Below are positions 57,060 through 64,000 of a DNA stretch of 64,000 bases, one piece after another (the stretch's first letter is position 1; each line of letters opens with the position of its first letter). This stretch comes from Diadophis punctatus similis (Eukaryota > Chordata > Lepidosauria > Squamata > Dipsadidae). The stretch covers positions 153,876,466-153,940,465 of the forward strand of contig JALIGW010000001.1 of NCBI GenBank assembly GCA_023053685.1, written 5' to 3'. A program made the translations under genes and the position numbers. The notes beneath the pieces were generated by a model. It did not search any database and was not told the DNA's origin. It worked only from the letters and a program-made list of their open reading frames with translations.

Positions 57060-58480
57060 TGATGTAGTTATGGAGCTTGTATGATCTGAGGAAGATGAAA
57101 GATATGCTAGAGGTTCAACCATACTGGACAGGTCTCATCAGAAGAGTCAAAAAACTGCCTCTCCCATAAAAAAATATGGTGAGACATAAATTATAGAAAT
57201 TAATACCGGCTTGTTTGTCACTGGGGTCAACAAGGACTGCACTGGAGTTGGAGTTCTTGGACATCTGGTGAAAAATGGGCTACTGCACTCAAGACTGTTG
57301 GCTGAATAATCAAACCAGCAGCTGCAGAATTATTGGAAGGAAAGGTGTTTACCCATCACAAATATATGGAATGATAATAATGGAATCACAAATAGTAATG
57401 GAATTGAAATGCTGAATGGCCAAAACAATAGGAGCCAACAGGATGAAGCTTACAAGTATCTGGGCATTTTACAGTTGGATAATCAACCATACACAAGTTA
57501 AAAATGTGATTAATAAAGAATAATTCCAAAGAGCAAAAAAATAGCTAAAGTCAAAATTGAATGGTGAAAACACCATTACAGCTATCAATACCTGGGCTAT
57601 ACCTGTGGTACAATACTCTGCTGGATGATTAACTGGATACAAGCTAAACTGGACATTTTGGATTTAAAAAAACATGAAAACAAATGACTATTCACTATGC
57701 CGTTGCAACCCTGTAGTGATGTTGATAGATTATACATACCCTGCAGAAATGGAGCAGAGGTTTACTTCAAGTCAAACAAATTGTTGAAGAAAAACATGCA
57801 TTGGCTGATAATTGTTTGTTTGCTCTTTTTTCACACTTCTTAACCACCCACCTTCCACAGAGATTATGTAAAAGACAGTCACAAACAAACATGACGATAC
57901 ATGAAACAAAATATGAATAATGTAATTAAAAACAGGAACAGAATGCCAACAAAGAAAAACATTACCTAGACGATTTCTACAAAAGATAGGAGAAAAGTGG
58001 ATAAAAATAAAAACCAAAACCAGAGTATTAAAAAAGAAAGGCTAAAGGCTTGATTTTGGCTGCTGAAGAGCAAATTATTCAAAATAATGCAGTCAAGATC
58101 AGAACTGAAAATCCATCAAATGATTCAAACTGCAAACTGTGCAAAGAAGCAGAATAAGCAGTACATTGTATGCTAGGTTTATACAAGAAGATTGCACAAA
58201 CTGATTATAATCAATGACATTTTTTCCCCACTGGGGAAAAAAAGAATCAATCATCCTGCATTTCCAGAAAGAATAAACAGCTATTTTGAACAGAGTTTAT
58301 GATTGACCTGGCCATAGAGGCCTTTCAGAGTAAAAGGTCCAGGAGGTCCAGACCATCAATTTCAATAGCAGCTCTTGAAACCATTCTCTTAGAATCCATG
58401 GTAATCTTATAAGCCATAAAAAGGAGGTAGAAGAGAGAATCATATTGTATAACAAGTGCAAAGCAGGTTGCTGTTGGTCT
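57060..58480 (+). mobile_element. R4/Dong-like non-LTR retrotransposon relic
   Basis: Decayed frames give EAYKYLGILQLDN (57440-57480), then YTCGTILCWMINW.QAKLDILD-like, MPLQP..DVDRLYIP-like (57700-57740), VKIRTENPSNDSNCKLCKEA (58090-58150) and KKIAQTDYN-like. The Cys-X2-Cys zinc region followed by a C-terminal part fits R4/Dong-type elements with a C-terminal endonuclease. Many stops occur. The clade call is from memory of the motif pattern. Confidence 0.6.
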
Positions 58481-59042
58481 ATGTTCTTTGTTAAGAGCTA
58501 GACTCTCTGAAAAGATTAAAGCCTGGGATACAAAAAAAAGTAGGTGTTCAAATTGATACCTTCATATCCATGCACATCTATTCTATGTGGTGAACCCTGG
58601 TGGATATTAATATTGGTCTGTGAACTGACCATAGATACTTTAAGTATCAACACATATCTTGAGCCTGGGAAAATTCTAATATTGATTGCCATTTCCTTTC
58701 TCCTTGCTGCCACCTTTGAATACACAGAATCGAGGGTGAGGGTGACATTCTGTCTGCTGCCAGATCTCCTTTGAAGACTAGGCACTACTGGACACAACCA
58801 CCTGTTTACCCCATAACATGTGTTGGGTATGTCTATATATGTGATGTTTGGCAAATTGAGAGGCAAGAATATGGTTCAGAACCAGGGTGTCTTGCGCCAT
58901 ATATTAAAGCCAGTTAGGCTCTGATTCTGGAAGCAATAGGTGGCAAAATGGTGACATGATGGATTAGTAAGTATTGGAGAATTTTACTTTCTGTCTATTG
59001 AGTCTGCTTTACAGATACCTTCTTTGTTCCATTTTGTGCTAC
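58481..59042. other. Unassigned stretch
   Basis: Open frames on both strands at 58516-58866 show no domain; nothing else recognised. Confidence 0.4.
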
Positions 59043-59278
59043 AGCAGTAGCAATAGCATTTTAGATTTATATACTGACCCATAGTGCTTTTTCAACACTC
59101 TCTGGGCAGTTTACAATTTAAACATTTTTTTCATATTGTCCCCAACAATCTGGGTCCTCATTTTACTGACCTCAGAACGATGGAAGGCTGAGTCAACCTT
59201 GAGCCCCTCAGGATTGAACTCCAGGATGTGAGTTTGCCTGCAATGCTGCACTTTAGCCACTGAGCCACCAGGGCTTCA
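59043..59278 (-). mobile_element. Sauria-type SINE, antisense
   Basis: Reads in reverse the Sauria consensus: 'gtagcaatagcattttagat' (tail), 'ttgtccccaacaatctgggtcctcattttac', 'ggaaggctgagtcaaccttgag', the B-box complement 'ggattgaact', and the A-box complement 'ttagccactgagccacca'. Confidence 0.9.
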
Positions 59279-59611
59279 GACTGAGTTTTAGATATTTCTG
59301 ATGTACTATAAAGTATACTTGGTTATAATCCTTCCAAGCTCAATTATAAACCAGGGGACCTCTCACTAACCAAAACAGTTGCCTAACCAGGATGCAAATA
59401 CAGATATTGACCCAATCAGCCTCACAATGAGGATTAAAGGTTATAAAATCTGGACTGAATGCCTAACGGCATCATAATCATACATCCTAATCTCTCTATG
59501 TATGCATGTTTGTGTTACTATAACAAAGAACGTTGAGTATTCACTATATGTGCATCTTCATTATAGATATTGATATAATGAACAAAATGACAATTCCCTT
59601 AGAAATTGATG
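59279..59611. other. Unassigned stretch between SINEs
   Basis: No feature recognised. Confidence 0.4.
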
Positions 59612-59872
59612 AGCCGAGGTGACGCAGCAGTTAGAGTGCAGTACTCCAGTACTGCAGTACCGCAGGCTACTTTAGCTGACTGTGATCAGGAGTTCAGCTG
59701 TTCAGATCTCACCGGCTCAAGGTTGACTCAGCCTTCCATCCCTCCGAGGTAGGTAAAACGAGGACCCAGATTGTTGGGGGCAATATAAATATACATTGCT
59801 TACTGGTGTAAACCGCTTAGAGAGTGCTTGCACTGTGAGGTGGTATATAAATCACAAAAATAAATAAATAAA
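59612..59872 (+). mobile_element. Sauria-type SINE, near complete
   Basis: Head 'gccgaggtgacgcagcagtt' (A box), a B box in GTTCAGATCTC (59700 region), 'ctcaaggttgactcagcctt', 'gttgggggcaatataaatat', 'gtaaaccgcttagagagtgc', 'ggtggtatataaatcac' and an (AAAT) tail. The head holds a small duplication (cagtactccagtactgcagtac). Confidence 0.92.
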
Positions 59873-60115
59873 TTCAGAATAACAGACTAACAGAGTTGGA
59901 AGGGACCTCGGAGGTCTTTTAGTTCAACCCCCTGCTGAAGCTGGAAACCTATACCATTTCAGACAAATGGTTGTCCAATATCTTCTTAAAAACCTCCAGT
60001 GTTGGAGCACCTACAACTTCTGGAGGCAAGTCATTCCACTGATCAATTGTTCTGTCAGAAAATTTCTCCTTAGTTCTCAGCTGGTTCTTTCCTTGCTGCT
60101 TGTCCTGCTTTGGAG
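59873..60115 (-). mobile_element. CR1 LINE 3' end, antisense
   Basis: Starts with the CR1 terminus (CAGAATAACAGACTAACAGA) and encodes on the minus strand TIDQWNDLPPEVVGAPTLEV and DNHLSEMV, the same family as 12641-13565. 5'-truncated within about 250 bp; the SINE abuts its 3' end. Confidence 0.88.
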
Positions 60116-60170
60116 AATAGGTTGACCTATTCTCCAAGGAATAGGTCAACCTATTCTTTGGAGAGTAGAA
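60112..60170. repeat. Clustered short inverted duplications
   Basis: GGAGAATAGG-TTGA-CCTATTCTCC is directly followed by AATAGG-TCAA-CCTATTC, whose outer part is the reverse complement of the first unit. It sits at the truncated end of the CR1 copy. Confidence 0.8.
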
Positions 60171-61339
60171 TTCATCATTCCTTCCTTCCCTCTTCCATAT
60201 TTAAAAAAATCCCATTGATTCCCTATCTCCCATAATTTATGTAGATATTATGTAATTTTAGGAGGGAAATCTTAGTTCCCCTTCCTGGCAATAAAAATTT
60301 CAGTAGCATGACAGAATCTTGTAAATTCAATGCTGCAAATATAGGCTAGGCTGCCTGAAAACTAACAAAGCTACCAAAAATTTACATGGGTTTTTAAAGC
60401 GTAATAAAATTAGATTCTCAGTTTCTGACAGGTTTAATAACAGAGCTAGACTGGGGACTTCTCATTGCTAAATCAGCAACTTTCAACTTGATCCTTTCCA
60501 ATCCCTTCCATCCATTCAGTGGTATGTTGCAGAAGTTATTTTTGAAGTCATTGAAATGAACTTTGAACAATGACAGCAAAATATAGTATACTGTATATCC
60601 CATACAACCTACATTTGTAATAGAGTCGGCACACATGTACATATACATATGCCGATGCTAATTATACTTTCTATAATGTACAGTAGTTCAAGAATTATCT
60701 TACAATTTGGGCATAAATGGAAAACAATATTTCAATGTAAATTTGTTATATAGTAATGTATTCTGCTCTTTGGTTTCTTTATGTAGGTTAAAACAACAGC
60801 AGGAAGCTTTCTTTTTTAAGGAACTGGGATGTTTTAATTAACATGAGAGGATTGCATACCATGTATAGAGTTGATTAAAAGCAATGCTAATAGATCACGA
60901 TGATTTAATGGGCATCTACCAGCAGCCTGAACTGAATCTAATTTTTGAAACTGTTTCTGAAAGAGTAAATCCTGTAAGGAGAAGCCCATCTTCTCTCACC
61001 AAGATGAACATCATCAGTAAAAGAAGAAATCACATCCCTATATTTATATTATATATAAACTCTTGCTGTGTGACATAATCAGTGTGCCATGTAAATGATA
61101 AAAGAATAAATTCTGTAAGACTTCAACAGAATGTCCTATTATCTGTGACAGAGGATAAATAATATTTTGTTTTGAAATTATATAAGCAGTATATCTCTAA
61201 GTAAGTTGGTTCTAGAATTCAAGGCTAACATTCAAATTTAGTTACCATATGTTCCACCACAATTAACAGCACTTTTAATCTTGGCGATGAATTGTTTAAT
61301 TAGTTTCAATGATGCTTCTCATTAATACATTTTAAGCTG
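60171..61339. other. A+T-rich stretch with nothing recognised
   Basis: No gene or recognised repeat. Confidence 0.42.
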
Positions 61340-61890
61340 TTAGGTAGTTTATTTATTTAAAATATATGTGTGGCTGCCATCTTAAAATACAGCTAACAGC
61401 AGTTCATACAACAATAAAAATGCTAAAACTATTAAAAAAAACATAAAACTCTAAAACATGACCAAACATAACCAATGCCTCCACCCCACTTGACTCCAGC
61501 ACCTGGATGAAAAATCAGAATGGGCTTCTAGAAAGCTCAGAAAGTGGGCCCTGCTTTTCCTGGAGGATGTTCCACAAGGAAGGGGAAGCCGTGGAAAAGG
61601 CATATTTCCGAGGTTCCACTGGATGGTAACATTTCAGGGAAGGAACCTGGAGTGTGCTTATACTATCTGATCTGGTAGGGCAGGTAGATCATCTCTGTGC
61701 TAGGTGGTCCAGTATATTACCTGGTCCCATGCTATGTAGGACTTTCAAGATTATAGCCAGCACCTTAAATTTCACCTGGAAGAAAACTGGGAGCCACTGC
61801 AGGTTGCCTACCAGAAGTGCAATGTGGGGCAACCTAGAAGTGTCCAGCATTGTGCACACCACTACATTGTGCACACCACTACATTTTGGC
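61340..61890 (-). mobile_element. L2-type LINE 3' end, antisense
   Basis: The tail 'ttatttatttaaaatatatgtgtggctgcc' begins it. The minus-strand frame at 61689-61931 encodes LQWLPVFFQVKFKVLAIILK and LHSMGPGNILDHL, the L2 RT C-terminal block. Left of it, 'gaggatgttccacaaggaag' corresponds in complement to the ALWNILP-type motif. A tandem 'gtgcacaccactacatt' duplication lies at 61853-61884. Confidence 0.75.
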
Positions 61891-61916
61891 TCTTGGTATA
61901 ATTTTCGTATGCTTCT

Positions 61917-61995
61917 CGCCTTAGAAATCACAGCAGGAAATCATACAGAAATGTTTATTTTAGAAATCACAGCAGGAAATCATAGACGAATGTTT
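61917..61995. repeat. Tandem duplication of about 38 bp
   Basis: The unit TTAGAAATCACAGCAGGAAA plus 'tcata.a(c)gaaatgttt' occurs twice (from 61920 and 61958), with few differences. A simple local duplication. Confidence 0.85.
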
Positions 61996-62875
61996 GGGAA
62001 TTGTGATCAGAGGCAATTCTGAAGCATATAAATGAGAATTAGCCATGTTATCCACCTCATTATGGAGATTGCTTGATAAATATATTTATTATATTTCACT
62101 AATAATGTGACTTTTCCTCAAGTTTTTAACCTTTTGTTAGCATGATGTTGGAAATTGAGATTGTATACAGTTGTCTTTATCATGTGTATTGTCATCTTGC
62201 ACTTTGTATTGTCTTTCAATTTTAGAAGAGACTTGATTTACCTTGGACAGGTATCCAGGCTAATAAAGACGTGATAACTCCTTAATTTTGCAACTTTCAA
62301 GTGATGTTGGAATTAGAGACAACCTTCTGGTGGTGTAGAATTTGTGCAACTAGAAAATTTATTAAGTTTTTAAAAATATTTTCTTTTTTCTTTTAAGATA
62401 GTATAAATTTAGAAAAAGTATGAAGTGTCAAAACCATGTTTTGCATATGTATGGTGAAATCATTGATAATATGCTTGACAGAATTGCATACAAAAGAATG
62501 ACACACTATTTTCTTACAGAAGATGAGGATTTTGTTTGTGTAGATTATTATATACAGATTGATGGACCCAGTTTACATGTGCATGGTCAACATTAAAATC
62601 TGATTTTACTATTTAAAATGCTGTTTTTAACTATCCAGTAATGTTCTTTTTTTATTCCATCAACTATTTCTCAGGTCCTTCCAGAAAATCTAGCCCAGTA
62701 TTTACTAAACTGTCTTCAGTAATAAAGTGTGAGTCTACAATAGAAGCATTGTTCCCTTTATTTAAACATTCATATTCATAGCACATGATAAAAGCTCCCC
62801 ACTGAATGTGAAATATTTGATGACGTGTTATAATTTTGGGGGCAAGCACCTTTTTCACAAGACCTTCAAGTTTTG
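61996..62875. other. A+T-rich stretch with nothing recognised
   Basis: No gene or recognised repeat. Confidence 0.42.
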
Positions 62876-62883
62876 TCCTATAG

Positions 62884-63345
62884 CCGTGGTGGCGAACCTA
62901 TGGCACGTGTGCCACAGGTGGCACACGGAGCCATAGCAGCCGGCACGCGAGGGTTCCCACTGGCAAACCGGAAGTGCGGAAAAACGCACTTCCGGTTTGC
63001 CGGTGAGCTGTTTTTTGCACTCCGGAGGGTTCAGGGAAGCTCCCTGAAGCTCCGGAATGCAAAAAACTACAAAACGGACAAACCGGAACCCTCCGGAGTG
63101 CAAAAAACAGCTCACCGGCAAACCGGAAGTGCGTTTTTCCGCACTTCCGGTTTGCCGGTTTCGTCGTCCCAGGCTCCGGTAAGGCCTTTGCGTGGGGGTG
63201 GGGTGGGGTGCGCATGCGCAGGGGGCAGCATGGGGGGGTGTTGTGCGCATGCGTAAGGGGGAGGGAATGGGTGTGGGCATGTGAGCGCGCGCGAGCGCGC
63301 CCCCCCCTTTTTGGCACGCGAGCCTAAAAAGGTTCGCCACCACTG
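62884..63345. mobile_element. hAT-type non-autonomous element, family A copy 4, with internal hairpins
   Basis: Ends CCGTGGTGGCGAACCT and AGGTTCGCCACCACTG. Perfect 8-bp duplications TCCTATAG at 62876-62883 and 63346-63353. The interior carries two copies of a strong hairpin (AAACCGGAAGTGCG...CGCACTTCCGGTTT) at about 62963-63003 and 63115-63158, in a larger inverted arrangement with 'cagctcaccggcaaaccgg'. Frames on both strands are mirror artefacts. It looks the youngest of its family here. Confidence 0.96.
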
Positions 63346-63353
63346 TCCTATAG

Positions 63354-63965
63354 CAAGAAAGGTTATTTCTAGCACTTGACCCAGTAAGTGTCATCTGGGT
63401 CAATTTAATATTGCAGCTTCTAAGACTATGGAGTTAATAATTCAACTTGCGTTTTTTTTTTACCAGAGGTACATAAATGATAATTCCACGGCAGTTACTT
63501 GAAGGGCAATGTTCTTCTCTTGATCCTTTAACAATCATAGACAACTACTTAGGGAGATTTTGATATTGTCAACCTACATGCTAACTCTGGATATGCTGTG
63601 GATATGCTGAATCAATGTTTGGAATCAAGAATAGCTTGGCTCATAGCTAACCTTTGCCACACAAGATTCAGCCCAGAAAAGAGTATTCTTACAGAAGTTA
63701 GTAAAAGTCAGCTTATATAATATGAGTCGGTTGGCTCTTTTCTTGGCCAATTTCAACATGCTGTGAAAAAAGCTTTGTATGAAAGCCTTGAATATGCCAA
63801 TATAAATTATTTTAATGCATTGTTGCAATTTTATTATAATGTTTATTATTTGGTTGCTTCTGACTGTTTATGCCCCAGGGGACATAATTTTGTAAACTGT
63901 ACATTCATCCCAAAGTTAATAAAAGAGAAAAAAATAAGAAAAAATGTCTCCTCTACCTCAGCTTA
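63354..63965. other. A+T-rich stretch with nothing recognised
   Basis: Two 67-codon open frames on opposite strands overlap around 63763-63828; neither shows a motif. Confidence 0.42.
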
Positions 63966-63966
63966 G

Positions 63967-64000
63967 TCTTCTTCTTCTTCTTCTTCTTCTTCTTCTTCTT
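63967..64000. repeat. (CTT)n microsatellite, runs off the window
   Basis: At least 11 CTT units reach the window edge, so the true length is unknown. Confidence 0.95.

Noticed and set aside
56778..57122. Poly-Ile/Thr, poly-Ser and poly-Asp frames
   Set aside because: Translations of the ATC/ACT trinucleotide array, not coding sequence.
62855..63403. 182-codon minus-strand open frame
   Set aside because: It is a mirror artefact of the palindromic interior of the family A hAT element and has no transposase motif.

Overview
This 64 kb window is nuclear DNA from a vertebrate, most likely a squamate reptile and probably a snake. The evidence is the repeat set: Sauria-type tRNA SINEs with a BovB-derived tail, BovB/RTE, CR1, CR1-L3-like and L2 LINEs, an R4/Dong-like LINE, a Ty3/Gypsy LTR element, Tc1, Helitron and many hAT-derived MITEs, plus long GATA-type tetranucleotide arrays. 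The background is A+T-rich. I can support no intact host gene, no exon of a spliced gene, no functional tRNA or rRNA gene, and no CRISPR or bacterial feature. Most short open frames are chance frames or pieces of transposon genes.

Layout. 0-6 kb: two inverted copies of an unidentified repeat (572-915 and 3228-3570) flank an L2 fragment and a hAT MITE. 6-9.2 kb: a Sauria SINE, an antisense L2 piece, then the main host-derived feature, an intronless, damaged retrocopy of the 3' part of CEP164 (7291-9130). 9-17 kb: sparse unique DNA, a BovB fragment, a GATA array, a CR1 fragment split by a hAT element, a near-palindromic hAT element (14369-14692) and a TA-flanked MITE. 21.1-25.6 kb: a nearly full-length but inactivated Ty3/Gypsy retrotransposon with both LTRs. 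26.9-34.8 kb: SINEs and two nested LINE loci (CR1 carrying a hAT and a SINE; CR1-L3 carrying an L2). 35.8-43.2 kb: hAT, BovB, a Helitron-like element with a minisatellite, an L1-ORF1-like relic, a long (TA)n tract and a Tc1 transposon whose transposase core is largely open. 45-52.6 kb: a 5S-rRNA-derived piece, tRNA SINE, GATA array, foldback element, hAT MITE and a LINE relic split by another hAT. 56.9-64 kb: trinucleotide arrays beside an R4-like LINE, Sauria SINEs, CR1, L2 and a hAT element with internal hairpins.

The window is best read as a record of successive insertions. Eight hAT-type insertions keep 8-bp target duplications (seven exact, one with two mismatches). The four copies of one family share a central TA in the target site, the pattern known for Buster-type hATs. 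Assignments rest on reading the sequence and remembered family features. No database search was possible, and element boundaries without a target duplication are approximate.
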